Shown here: positions 25,954 to 34,071 of the stretch, piece by piece | Numbering within the stretch: position 1 is the stretch's first letter | How the letters are laid out: the number at the start of each line of letters is the position of its first letter | NCBI GenBank assembly: GCA_023268255.1 | Contig: JALNJX010000003.1 | Location: 124,001 to 188,000 of the forward strand | Length of the DNA stretch: 64,000 nucleotides | Direction: 5' to 3' | From: Candidatus Wolframiiraptor sinensis | Lineage (GTDB): Archaea; Thermoproteota; Nitrososphaeria_A; Caldarchaeales; Wolframiiraptoraceae | The notes under the pieces: model-generated | The model's input: the letters and a program-made list of their open reading frames with translations, nothing else | What the model was told of the DNA's origin: nothing | Database searches by the model: none | Translations under genes and position numbers: made by a program

Positions 25954-26355
25954 ATGAGGGTTCCGGGATATTGGAGAAACATGCCATTCCTCTATAGGCT
26001 CGCGGGTTGGAAATGTGTCCACTGCGGAGCCTTCCACAATTATAAGCCGGTGGTCTGTAAGAGGTGCAGGTCCAGGGAGTTCGCCCAGATTGAGCTACCC
26101 GCCTCGGGCAGGCTGATAGCATACACGACCGTCAGGTCTCCTCCGAAGGAGTTTGCGCAGGTCGCGCCCTACGCTATAGGCCTCATAGAGCTCGATGATG
26201 GGACGAGAATAATCTCCCAGCTCACCGACTTCAGGGAGGATGAGCTGAGAGATGGAGCTAGAGTTGAAGCGGTCTTCCGGAGAATTAGAGTTAACGGAGA
26301 TCAGGGTATAATCGAGTACGGCTATAAGTTTAGGCCCGCGCTTAGGCGGTCTTGA
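25954..26355 (+). CDS. DUF35 OB-fold/rubredoxin-like scaffold protein
   Basis: A 133-aa protein with an N-terminal zinc ribbon (KCVHCGAFHNYKPVVCKRC: two CxxC pairs) and an OB-fold (LPASGRLIAYTTVRSPPKEF...YAIGLIELDDGTRII). This is the DUF35 family that bridges thiolase and HMG-CoA synthase and supplies a shared CoA-binding site. Third gene of the operon, 14 bp after the thiolase, with a GGGGTGATGAG ribosome-binding region. The 3' end overlaps a convergent coiled-coil gene by 14 bp. Confidence 0.93.
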   Translation: MRVPGYWRNMPFLYRLAGWKCVHCGAFHNYKPVVCKRCRSREFAQIELPASGRLIAYTTVRSPPKEFAQVAPYAIGLIELDDGTRIISQLTDFREDELRDGARVEAVFRRIRVNGDQGIIEYGYKFRPALRRS

Positions 26356-27151
26356 GCTGGCCCTTCAACCTCTTCCAGAGGTATAGAGTCGCGTACTCCC
26401 TCGGGATCCCCTCGCGCTGGGCTATGACCTCGATCTGGGATCTGATCTTTACCGCCGCCTCATCGGGGTTCTCATACCTCGTCTGGAGGCTATTAATGAG
26501 CTGCGTAAAGATGGATTCCACGAGCCCCTTATACGATGTTGCTTCATAGACGTTCTCACGCATTCTCCTAAGCTCCTCGATCCTGCTATTAACCTCTTTA
26601 ATCATCTTATCGATCTGGGCGAGCTCCTCTCTCAGCTTTGGGATCATGCTCTCCAACTCCTCCCTCTTCGAGACCGAGATCGGCTTTCCCTGAGACTCGA
26701 GCTGCATTAGCGTATCAAGCTCAACCTGATTGAAGTAGACCTCCTCCTCGATGCTCGAGAACTTCTCCTCCAGCAACCCAGCCAGCTTGCGATACCTCTC
26801 GGCGGCGTCGTCGATATAGCGCACCAGGTCCTCTCTCATGGAGTCCCAGCGCTGGATGAGCTTCTTGAGTATCGTGAGGCTCATCCCGGGATCCTCCAGA
26901 AACTTTTTCTGAGTGACCTCCTCCCTAACCCTTATCTCCTCGATCTTTCCGATGACGAGCTCATAGGCGGCCTCAGCGTCCGCGAGGGCCTTCTCGAGCA
27001 TTACATCCTCTCTCCTCTCGGCGGCACCGGCCTCCTCGACCTCCACCTCTCCGATTGTTGCCTCCACCGGCTTCTCAGCCTCTTCAACAGGCTCTATAAC
27101 GGGCTCAGCCTCCTCCAAATCCGAGTCCTTAATTATGATGCGCTTGGGCAT
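26342..27151 (-). CDS. Coiled-coil protein of unknown function
   Basis: A 269-aa acidic protein from ATG 27151 (a GTG six bases upstream is the alternative; a TATA-like ACTTAAAAGC is 30 bp before the ATG). The first 50 residues are Glu/Val-rich and probably disordered. Most of the rest is predicted long helix with heptad patterns (MIPKLREELAQIDKMIKEVNSRIEELRRM). The last 50 residues (IEVIAQREGIPREYATLYLWKRLKGQLKTA) look like a compact helical end. There is no PRC barrel, so it is not a standard CdvA, but a helical partner of the division or ubiquitin machinery cannot be excluded. I do not recognise the family. Confidence 0.75.
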   Translation of the reverse strand: MPKRIIIKDSDLEEAEPVIEPVEEAEKPVEATIGEVEVEEAGAAERREDVMLEKALADAEAAYELVIGKIEEIRVREEVTQKKFLEDPGMSLTILKKLIQRWDSMREDLVRYIDDAAERYRKLAGLLEEKFSSIEEEVYFNQVELDTLMQLESQGKPISVSKREELESMIPKLREELAQIDKMIKEVNSRIEELRRMRENVYEATSYKGLVESIFTQLINSLQTRYENPDEAAVKIRSQIEVIAQREGIPREYATLYLWKRLKGQLKTA

Positions 27152-27200
27152 CTCCACAAATCCTATAATCGATTGCTTTTAAGTTTATTCGCCGCGATCA

Positions 27201-27210
27201 ACTTTTAAAT
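27201..27210 (+). promoter_or_regulatory. TATA-like box of the G1P dehydrogenase gene
   Basis: ACTTTTAAAT about 38 bp before TTG 27244, in the short gap between this gene and the divergent coiled-coil gene. Confidence 0.45.
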
Positions 27211-27243
27211 GCGCTCTGTTAGTCTTCAAAAAGCCGAGATGGC

Positions 27244-28347
27244 TTGAGGAAGCTCGAGCTCGATCACGCTTTAAAGTCCGGGGAGGAATGCGGCTGCGGC
27301 TATCCCCATGATAGGACGCTTAAAGCGATTTTCATGGGCTCCATAGATGAAATTGCTCCAAAGATCGGAGACCTAGACCTCGAGCCGCCTTACGCGGTCT
27401 TCTACGATGAGAATACGTATAGAGTGGCCGGAAGGAGGGTCATGGAGCTGCTGGAGGGTGAGGGCTTCCTCGTTGAGACCCCCACATTCTTATTCGCTGA
27501 GGAGATCGCGGCGAAGGTTGAGGGCGCGAGAACGGTTGTGGGCGTCGGAGGAGGGACTGTGATAGATGTGGCCAAATACGCGGCGTATAAGGTGGGCGCG
27601 GGTTTCATCTCCATACCAACATCTCTCTCCCACGATGGAATCGTCTCCCCAATAGTCTCGCTCTTCGAGGGGAGTGGAAGAAAGTCGATCCTCGCTAGGT
27701 CGCCTAGGATAGCGGTCATAGACCTCGAGATAATCAAAACCGCTCCGAGGGATCTGATAATATCGGGCTATGGGGATGTCCTCGCGAAGATAGTTTCGAT
27801 TAAGGATTGGCAGCTCGGTAGAAGGGATGTGGGTGAGCCGTATTGCCCAACCGCTGAAAAGCTCATCCTCGACTCTCTCGAGATGCTAACTTCGTCGATA
27901 ATGGGCTCCGCGGGGGCGAGATCCTCGCTCGAGGTCCTTGCAAAGGCTCTGGTAAATTGCGGCGCGGCCATGATGATCGTCAGCTCCTCGAGACCCGCGT
28001 CAGGAAGCGAGCACCTCATAAGCCATTACCTCGACATGAAGCTGGGGCGTAGATATCCTCACGGGATACAATGCGCCATAGGCACGCTACTCATGGCGGC
28101 ATACCACGAGTTGAGGAACCCGGACTGGTGGGCGGATGAGAGATATCGACTGAAAATGATTCGCGAGTACTTCCTTAGAGTGGGGCTTCCGACGAGCTTG
28201 GAGGAGATCGGGCTTCCACGAGACCTGATAATTCGCACGATACTCGAGGCACGGAACATAAGGCCAGATCGCTACACTATTCTGCACAAGTTCAATCCCC
28301 GGGCCGAGGATGCCGAGCTAATTCTCAAGATATCTGGTCTCGGATAA
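27244..28347 (+). CDS. egsA: sn-Glycerol-1-phosphate dehydrogenase
   Basis: A 367-aa member of the iron/zinc-containing dehydrogenase superfamily. The NAD(P)-binding GVGGGTVIDVAKYAAY near residue 100 and ISIPTSLSHDGIVSPIVSLF are diagnostic of archaeal G1P dehydrogenase. Zinc ligands are expected in SGYGDVLAKI (Asp), SGSEHLISHYLD (His) and YPHGIQCAIG (His). The enzyme reduces dihydroxyacetone phosphate to the sn-1 glycerol phosphate backbone of archaeal lipids, a firm archaeal marker. TTG start. It lies near the mevalonate-entry operon, so both halves of lipid synthesis are close together. Confidence 0.96.
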   Translation: MRKLELDHALKSGEECGCGYPHDRTLKAIFMGSIDEIAPKIGDLDLEPPYAVFYDENTYRVAGRRVMELLEGEGFLVETPTFLFAEEIAAKVEGARTVVGVGGGTVIDVAKYAAYKVGAGFISIPTSLSHDGIVSPIVSLFEGSGRKSILARSPRIAVIDLEIIKTAPRDLIISGYGDVLAKIVSIKDWQLGRRDVGEPYCPTAEKLILDSLEMLTSSIMGSAGARSSLEVLAKALVNCGAAMMIVSSSRPASGSEHLISHYLDMKLGRRYPHGIQCAIGTLLMAAYHELRNPDWWADERYRLKMIREYFLRVGLPTSLEEIGLPRDLIIRTILEARNIRPDRYTILHKFNPRAEDAELILKISGLG

Positions 28348-28384
28348 ACTCTTAATTTAAGCCCCTCCGCCATACTGCGAGAAG

Positions 28385-29188
28385 ATGCTGAGGGTGGGCA
28401 TTATCGGAGCGGGCCAGATAGGATCGGCTATAGCGCGGGCTCTCGCGGAGTCCGGCAAGTATAAGGTGATGGCATCCCGGAGAAGCCTCGAGAAGATCAG
28501 GGATCTCGAGCGGGTAGGAGTAGAGCTCACGACGGATAATGTGCGGGTTGCAAGCGCCTCCGATGCGATCTTCCTAGCGGTTAAGCCGAATAAAGTTTCC
28601 CAGATCCTGAGGGAGGTCTCGAGCCTGCTTGATGGCAAGCTACTGATCTCTGTGGCCGCGGCGATTCCAACCTCGAGGCTCAGCTCCCTAGCACCGAAGG
28701 CGAAGATCATTAGAGCCATGCCCAATGTTGGGCTGATCGTGAAGGCCGGCTTCACCGCCTACTGCAGGGGCCCCAACGTGGCCGAATCAGACATCAAGGT
28801 GGTTCAGGAGCTTCTGGGGGAGCTCGGAGCATACGTCGAGGTTGATGAGGACTTGATGGACGCGATCACGGCGCTGAGCGGGAGCGGGCCAGCCTACGTG
28901 GCCCTCCTCATAGAAGCCATGGCCTACGCGGGGCTGAAGGTCGGCCTTCCAAGAGACCTTGCCTATCGCTCCTCAGCATACACCGTCTACGGCACGGCGA
29001 AACTAATGCTCGAGACGGGGATGCATCCATCGACGATAAAGGAGATGGTTTTAACGCCGGGCGGAACGACGATTGAGGGGATATTCTACTTGGAGGAAGG
29101 TGGTGTGAGGACAGCGGTCATGAAGGCGGTTGAGGCAGCTACTAGGAGGGCGAGGGAGATAGCTGAGAAGCTCAACAGCTCGGCATAA
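28385..29188 (+). CDS. proC: Pyrroline-5-carboxylate reductase
   Basis: A 267-aa ProC enzyme. The N-terminal Rossmann motif is VGIIGAGQIGSAIARAL. It continues with AVKPNKV, IRAMPNVGLIVKAGFTAYC and the C-terminal ALSGSGPAYVALLIEAM and TPGGTTIEGI, all conserved in the family. It reduces pyrroline-5-carboxylate to proline with NAD(P)H. A short gap separates it from the preceding G1P dehydrogenase gene. Full length. Confidence 0.95.
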   Translation: MLRVGIIGAGQIGSAIARALAESGKYKVMASRRSLEKIRDLERVGVELTTDNVRVASASDAIFLAVKPNKVSQILREVSSLLDGKLLISVAAAIPTSRLSSLAPKAKIIRAMPNVGLIVKAGFTAYCRGPNVAESDIKVVQELLGELGAYVEVDEDLMDAITALSGSGPAYVALLIEAMAYAGLKVGLPRDLAYRSSAYTVYGTAKLMLETGMHPSTIKEMVLTPGGTTIEGIFYLEEGGVRTAVMKAVEAATRRAREIAEKLNSSA

Positions 29189-29195
29189 AAGGGGC

Positions 29196-29756
29196 CTAAG
29201 CCCTCCACCACTCGAAGAGAATATAGGTCGGCTTCCCACCCGAGCGATCGGGAACAGCGATCGTGAAATACTTCCTAACAGTCGTCGCAAGCCTCCCGGA
29301 TCTAACTATCTCAAAGGCTGAGATGCTTTCCCCGAGAAGCTTGACTTGGACTATGAAGGGAGCGTGCTCGAGGCCCGGCCCCACCCTGTAAACCGCGAAA
29401 TCGCTTCCAAACTTTATCCCAGGCGTCACGATGAACCCCCTCTTCCTGAGATCCCTATACACCTGATACTTCTCCCCGAAGTTCTCGTAGGATTTCTCAG
29501 CGTATTCTATCAGCTCCTCCAAGCTCATTTTTCTTCCATCCTCGTATACCTCCAGCAAATTCTCCTCGACAAGGTATACCGCCTCGATTATATCTAGGAT
29601 GAGGGGCGCATCGAACTCGGCGGACTTCGGCTTCGAGATTCCGAGAGGCTTACCATAGAATCCCATCCTATACAGCTTTCTCCCGCTCTCCGCATCCCAC
29701 ACTATTATGTTTCCTTGAACGAGCTCGGCCCTGATGGCTTCCCCGACCATGGCCAA
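29196..29756 (-). CDS. endA: tRNA-splicing endonuclease
   Basis: A 186-aa EndA. The catalytic Tyr lies in SDFAVYRVGPG, the His in EHAPFIVQV, and the Lys in TVRKYFTIAVP: the complete triad that cuts bulge-helix-bulge introns. The size fits a single catalytic subunit of either a homotetramer or an alpha2-beta2 enzyme; a second subunit is not in this window. Enzymes with a broad range are needed to remove introns at non-canonical sites, which is relevant because the tRNA-Gln at 52.5 kb appears to carry an extra D-loop intron. It sits 5 bp downstream of the PhoU-like gene. Confidence 0.93.
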   Translation of the reverse strand: MAMVGEAIRAELVQGNIIVWDAESGRKLYRMGFYGKPLGISKPKSAEFDAPLILDIIEAVYLVEENLLEVYEDGRKMSLEELIEYAEKSYENFGEKYQVYRDLRKRGFIVTPGIKFGSDFAVYRVGPGLEHAPFIVQVKLLGESISAFEIVRSGRLATTVRKYFTIAVPDRSGGKPTYILFEWWRA

Positions 29757-29761
29757 GCCCT

Positions 29762-30427
29762 CTAAACGGGCACAATAGTCAATGTCCGTAGAATATCTGT
29801 GACTCTCTCGGCGTGATCGGAGACGTCCTCGATCATCTCAGCCACCTCCCTGCATAGGAGCAGCTGAGCTATCTGAAGATTGCTCTTGAGAATCTCCAGG
29901 TCGAGCTGCCTATAAATCTCGTCCGCCCTCTTCTCATTAGCCTCAGTCTCCACGATCTTCTCGACCAGGCTCGACGAGTTCAGGGTGGTCGCGAGCAGAG
30001 CTTGCCGCATGGAGTTCAGGGTCGTCAGGACAGCCTCCCCAAGAGATAGGAAGAGCTTGCAGGTTTCCTTCCCGAGCCTTGTCTTCATCCTGCTCAGGTT
30101 CAGGATCCTGAATGCGGCCCCCTCGGTGATGTCCGCTATCCTATCAACCTCCAGCGTCAGCCTCACGAAGTTCTCCCTGGATGTTAGGATCGCACCGATC
30201 CTCGAGATCTCCCTCTCGACGAGGCGATTCGCCTCCTTCGCCTTCTCATCGTTCTTCAATATCTTCTGATAAATTTCCTCGATTATGCTCGTCTGCTCGC
30301 CCTTCAGGAATTGCTCCAGCATGTCTAGGAGGAGGCGGTACCCATCCAGAACAACTCTAACCTGATCCTGTATGAGATTAAGAATTGTTATCCGGAAATC
30401 TTCCTCTCTATCGCGCGGAAGGCTCAT
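29762..30427 (-). CDS. PhoU-like DUF47 protein
   Basis: A 221-aa all-helical protein from ATG 30427, chosen because a TTTATATA box lies 32 bp upstream; an in-frame ATG at 30451 would be too close to it. It belongs to the DUF47/PhoU-like family by VLDGYRLLLDMLEQFL, ILTSRENFVRLTLEVDRIADITEGAAFRIL and the C-terminal REVAEMIEDVSDHAERVTDIL, where E and D residues usually hold metal clusters. Related proteins sit beside Pit-type phosphate transporters and modulate them, but no transporter is adjacent here. Confidence 0.85.
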   Translation of the reverse strand: MSLPRDREEDFRITILNLIQDQVRVVLDGYRLLLDMLEQFLKGEQTSIIEEIYQKILKNDEKAKEANRLVEREISRIGAILTSRENFVRLTLEVDRIADITEGAAFRILNLSRMKTRLGKETCKLFLSLGEAVLTTLNSMRQALLATTLNSSSLVEKIVETEANEKRADEIYRQLDLEILKSNLQIAQLLLCREVAEMIEDVSDHAERVTDILRTLTIVPV

Positions 30428-30479
30428 TTCTTCTATTCGATTTCTGGGCATTGCCTATATAAAGCCTTTCGCGATTTCT

Positions 30480-31967
30480 CTAGGGATATGCCAGCCACTC
30501 TCTTAAGAGGTGGGGTAAGTCGCTTGCATCCACTCTGATCTGATGCGCTGAGTCCCTGAACCTTACCGTGACGCTTCCATCCTCGATAGTCTGATGATCG
30601 ATGGTTATGCATATTGGGACGCCTATCTCATCGTATCTCATGTACCTTCTTCCGATGCTCCCCGAGTCATCGTATTCCACGTCGAAATCTCTTTTCAGCT
30701 CATCGTATATTTCCAGGGCCCTGCTGGTTAGTGGCTCCTTGGATACGAGCGGCAGGATGGCGGCGTCTATCGGCGCGAGGTAAGGCGGCAGCCTGAGCAC
30801 CGTTTTCCCGTCCTCGAGACTGAGGAAGTTCTCGAGGATGCAGTATAGGCTCCTATCAACGCCCATCGAGAGCTCGAATACATGAGGCAGAACCTTCTGG
30901 CCGTCATCGAGCACCTCCATCTCGTGGCCGCTCATCCTCTGATGGCCCCCGAGATCGTGGTCTCCCCTATTATTGCATGCGACGAGCTCTATCCACCCGA
31001 GGCTTGTCTCAACCTCCAGATCCCAGGCCTCGACGGCGTAGAACGCCTTTTCATCCTCGCCGAGTTGCCTCAGCCTAATCCTCTCCCTCGGGATCCCCGC
31101 CTTCTCGTAGAACTGCTGGATCAGGGCGAGGTAGTAGGCGACGAGCTTGCTTGAGACTAGCCCCCGGCCTAGGGCCTCTCTGCACGTGATCTCGGTCGGC
31201 TCGCTTTCACCGACCTGCTGAAGCCTCAGCTCATAATCCATCACAGCGTCAGCCTTCGGCAAATCATTGGCCCTATTCGGGTTGAAGAAAACCTCTATCT
31301 CGGCCTGATAGAACTCCCTCATCCTGAGAAGACCCTGCCTCGGCGAGATCTCGTTCCTGAAACTCTTCCCATACTGCGCTATCGCGAATGGAAGCTTCCT
31401 CCTCATCGTCTTGTATATCCTGAGAAAGTCCACAAAGATGTTCTGGCAAGTCTCCGGCCTAAGGTACGCGTCCGCTTCCGCGACGCCGACGCCAACCCTG
31501 AACATCATGTTGAAGTGGGAGTAGCTCGTCAGCTCACCTCCGCATCGCGTGCACCTCACCCCGTTCTCCTCAACCATTCTCCTCATCTCATCTAAGTTCA
31601 ATCTCTCTGGGACGTGCAGCCCGGTCCTCTCCTCTATCAGCTTATCAACGCGATATATTGCCCCGCATCTGCCACATCGCGCTATGGGGTCGACGAAGCT
31701 GTCTAGGTGCCCGGAGGCCTTGAAGACGCTCTTGGACAGGATTTGCGCTCCATCGATCTCGAGCATTCCATCTCTTCTCACCAGCTCCCTCCTCCACAGC
31801 TCTATGAACTTTCTCTTCATCGCGGCGCCGAGAGGCCCATAATCCCAGAAGCCTGCGGGAGCATCACCATAGATCTCCGATGATGATGAGAAGAATCCCC
31901 TCTCGAGGGCCAGCTTAATCAATTCCTCGAATTTCCTGCTCACACCTTTGTCCTGCTTCAGCTGCAT
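30480..31967 (-). CDS. glyS: Glycyl-tRNA synthetase (alpha2 type)
   Basis: A 495-aa class II synthetase of the dimeric archaeal/eukaryotic kind. N-terminal SSEIYGDAPAGFWDYGPLGAAMKRKF is the class II motif 1 region of GlyRS. A zinc-binding insertion with CGRCGAIY and CTRCGGEL follows. Motif 2 is FRNEISPRQGLLRMREFYQAEIEVF; motif 3 is FELSMGVDRSLYCILE with the ATP-binding Arg. The anticodon-binding domain is at the C-terminus. It charges tRNA-Gly. It has its own promoter region and precedes the PhoU-like gene on the same strand. Confidence 0.96.
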   Translation of the reverse strand: MQLKQDKGVSRKFEELIKLALERGFFSSSSEIYGDAPAGFWDYGPLGAAMKRKFIELWRRELVRRDGMLEIDGAQILSKSVFKASGHLDSFVDPIARCGRCGAIYRVDKLIEERTGLHVPERLNLDEMRRMVEENGVRCTRCGGELTSYSHFNMMFRVGVGVAEADAYLRPETCQNIFVDFLRIYKTMRRKLPFAIAQYGKSFRNEISPRQGLLRMREFYQAEIEVFFNPNRANDLPKADAVMDYELRLQQVGESEPTEITCREALGRGLVSSKLVAYYLALIQQFYEKAGIPRERIRLRQLGEDEKAFYAVEAWDLEVETSLGWIELVACNNRGDHDLGGHQRMSGHEMEVLDDGQKVLPHVFELSMGVDRSLYCILENFLSLEDGKTVLRLPPYLAPIDAAILPLVSKEPLTSRALEIYDELKRDFDVEYDDSGSIGRRYMRYDEIGVPICITIDHQTIEDGSVTVRFRDSAHQIRVDASDLPHLLREWLAYP

Positions 31968-32022
31968 AGCGAGACCTCGTTTTCGATCAGTCCGCCGTTA
32001 TATTAGTCTTTTAGCCCGGCTT

Positions 32023-32715
32023 CTAGCTCTCCATGACGATGGCCTTACAGCTGGGGCATATCCCGTTAACGCTCACCCAAGATTCTATGCATCCCCTGTG
32101 AAATAACGCGTCACAGTTGCTGCATCTCACGGCTTCGCCCTCCGATATGAAGTCGAAGCATATGCTACATATTGCTTCCTCGACGTCAGATGCTGGGACG
32201 AGTTTTGTAGTCGCTGGCCTAGGTGGGCTCGGAGCGGCCATGCCGGCTTCAAGGAACTCCGGCGCGGCTGGCGGCACAGCGGTGAATGCCGTTGAAATGA
32301 CCTCCTCCCTTATTGGCGTGAGTATTGCGAGAGCTCCTATGGCCAGCAAGATCACACCCGTGAAGACGGCCGCGAAGAACCCTAGGTCGAACCTCGAGTA
32401 GCTCGAGAGCTCGAGAAGCCAGAACCAATATGAGTATATTGGCGATATCGTCGCGAGGATGCCGCCTAAGATTATCGAGACCCCCAGGACGTTCTTCATG
32501 CTCCTGAGCCCCTTAATGAAGTGGATGAGGATCACGCCCACGCCCGCCAGTGCTCCGCCGATGAGAGACATCATCGTCCCGTATGGGCTCACGAGACCCT
32601 GAACATATTTCTCGGTGCCATCAATCACCTGAACATACCAGCTCAGTAGAAGTGTAAGAACATGAATCGCCCCCATAGCAGCTGCACCCGACCCGATCTT
32701 ATACAGCCTAGACAT
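32023..32715 (-). CDS. Membrane protein with C-terminal C4HC3 RING-like domain (candidate E3)
   Basis: A 230-aa protein. The start is ATG 32715, which follows a strong GGGAGGAGGT; a longer in-frame ATG 36 codons upstream overlaps the TATA-like box and is unlikely. Four hydrophobic segments span about residues 8-30, 45-70, 76-104 and 112-132. After a Pro/Ala-rich linker, the last 48 residues hold eight zinc ligands: CSIC, 11 residues, CSNC, 4, H, 2, C, 10, CPSC. This C4HC3 order and spacing is almost identical to the small RING protein of the ubiquitin-like operon, which lies about 1.4 kb away, including the conserved Trp three residues after the sixth ligand. A membrane-bound ubiquitin ligase is a good hypothesis, not shown. 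Confidence 0.8.
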   Translation of the reverse strand: MSRLYKIGSGAAAMGAIHVLTLLLSWYVQVIDGTEKYVQGLVSPYGTMMSLIGGALAGVGVILIHFIKGLRSMKNVLGVSIILGGILATISPIYSYWFWLLELSSYSRFDLGFFAAVFTGVILLAIGALAILTPIREEVISTAFTAVPPAAPEFLEAGMAAPSPPRPATTKLVPASDVEEAICSICFDFISEGEAVRCSNCDALFHRGCIESWVSVNGICPSCKAIVMES

Positions 32716-32725
32716 TACCTCCTCC
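32716..32725 (-). promoter_or_regulatory. Strong ribosome-binding site of the membrane RING-like gene
   Basis: On the minus strand GGGAGGAGGT lies a few bases before ATG 32715. It decides the start of this gene. A TTTATAAAG box near 32770-32780 is the probable TATA element. Confidence 0.55.
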
Positions 32726-32870
32726 CTAGTTGTGAGCAAGTTCGCACAGCGCCCCCCAGAAGTTCGGTTCTCCCACTTTATAAACGACTCGTAACATGGC
32801 ATGCAACCGGAAGCTATGGCCAAGCGCGGATCAACTTTTTATAACGCTTTGAGGGAATCCTGCCTAGAAA

Positions 32871-33710
32871 ATGGCACCATTTGGCGGAAAGAAGGTCGAG
32901 GAGCTGGAGGATAAAATAGAGGAGAGGCTGAGCCGACTTGAGCGAGAGTTCTCCGCGAGGATAACGCCCCTCAGTGATGCGTTGAAAAAAATAGAGTCTA
33001 GTCTCGCTGAGATCCGGGCGCTTTTAGGGGCGATATCATCACAGCCAGAGAGCATAAGGTCTAGGCTCGCGGTGTTCCTCGAGAGGGCGGAAAAGGTCTC
33101 CGAGGAGCTCGCCCAAGTCAGGCTTTACGAGAGCACGCTTCTCTCGATTCAGGAGGGCTTGAAGGATATCATTGATGCTTTGAGCAAGGAGCGCGAGGCA
33201 ATAAAGAGGGAGGTTGAGGCGTTGTTGAAAGAGAAGAGCGATCTCGCCACTATAAGGCAGGAGCTGAGGAAGTGGGGAAATGAGCTCGACGCTAAGGAGA
33301 AGGAGCTCGCGCTCAGGGAGGCTGAGCTGAGGCAATTCGAGGAGAAGAAGCTCGAGCTTGAGCGCAGGATTTCGGAGCTGGAAAATAACTACCTGAAGAG
33401 TCTAGAGGAGGCAAGAGATAGGCTCGAGAACATGTTCAAGGGCCTTCTCAGGGACTTCAAGATAAGGGAGATACGGATGGAGAGGCTCATAAGAAAAGAG
33501 GCTGAGCTGAGGCAGGAGTTATCCAAGCTCAAGGAGAAGGAGGAGTCGGCAGAGGAGCTCGAGAGGCGAGTTCTCCAGCTGAGAAGCGAGCTTAACATGC
33601 TTGAGGAGCGGAAGAAGAGGCTCGAAGCAGAGATAAAGGAGCTCGAGAATAAGCGGATAAGCCTCGAGAGGCTGATCGCCGAAATGAGGCGCGCGGTCGT
33701 CAGCCCCTAA
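32871..33710 (+). CDS. Long coiled-coil protein
   Basis: A 279-aa highly charged protein almost entirely of Glu/Lys/Arg/Leu heptads (VEELEDKIEERLSRLE..., ELRKWGNELDAKEKELALRE, LRSELNMLEERKKRLEAEI). It looks like an SMC- or myosin-rod-like coiled coil without ATPase domains. It diverges from the membrane RING-like gene (TATA-like region between) and converges with an 11-bp overlap on a second coiled-coil gene. No family is recognisable because low complexity hides homology. A structural or scaffold role near the ubiquitin-like module is only a guess. Confidence 0.75.
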   Translation: MAPFGGKKVEELEDKIEERLSRLEREFSARITPLSDALKKIESSLAEIRALLGAISSQPESIRSRLAVFLERAEKVSEELAQVRLYESTLLSIQEGLKDIIDALSKEREAIKREVEALLKEKSDLATIRQELRKWGNELDAKEKELALREAELRQFEEKKLELERRISELENNYLKSLEEARDRLENMFKGLLRDFKIREIRMERLIRKEAELRQELSKLKEKEESAEELERRVLQLRSELNMLEERKKRLEAEIKELENKRISLERLIAEMRRAVVSP

Positions 33711-34050
33711 TACTCTCCTCGAGCCTCTGAACCCTCTCCGCCAGATCATTAACCACGTCGGTCAGCGTCGTCAGCTTGTCGTTCAGATCCTCCAGCTCCA
33801 ACTCCAGCCTTTTTTCCAAGCTTCTTAAGCCCTCCTCGACGCCCTCCAACCTGGCCTTTAGGTCGTTTAGCTCTGACACGTTAGCCGGCGCCAAGTTTCT
33901 TATCTTCTCCTCAAGCTCCGCAACGGCCTCATCTAGGACCTCGAGGGCTTTCGCCAACCCCTTGACGAAATCATATGTGGGGATCTTGCCCTTGGGGGTC
34001 TCCAAATACTTCGGCTCCAAGACTATGCCGCCCTTTTCAGCCCTACTCAA
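33700..34050 (-). CDS. Small coiled-coil protein downstream of the ubiquitin-like operon
   Basis: A 116-aa protein. An N-terminal segment with a YDFVKGLAKALEVLDEAV helix precedes a heptad-rich C-terminal coiled coil (LKARLEGVEEGLRSLEKRLELELEDLNDKLTTL). It lies 21 bp after the stop of the RING gene on the same strand and so may be the last gene of the ubiquitin-like operon. The Tyr/Phe-rich N-terminal part (EPKYLETPKGKIPTYDF) is less repetitive and could bind a partner. Function unknown. Confidence 0.7.
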   Translation of the reverse strand: MSRAEKGGIVLEPKYLETPKGKIPTYDFVKGLAKALEVLDEAVAELEEKIRNLAPANVSELNDLKARLEGVEEGLRSLEKRLELELEDLNDKLTTLTDVVNDLAERVQRLEESIRG

Positions 34051-34071
34051 GCTCGAGCCCCTCTAATTTTC

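Noticed and set aside
26342-27151. CdvA assignment for the coiled-coil protein
   Set aside because: No PRC-barrel domain at the N-terminus, and it is not in an operon with CdvB.
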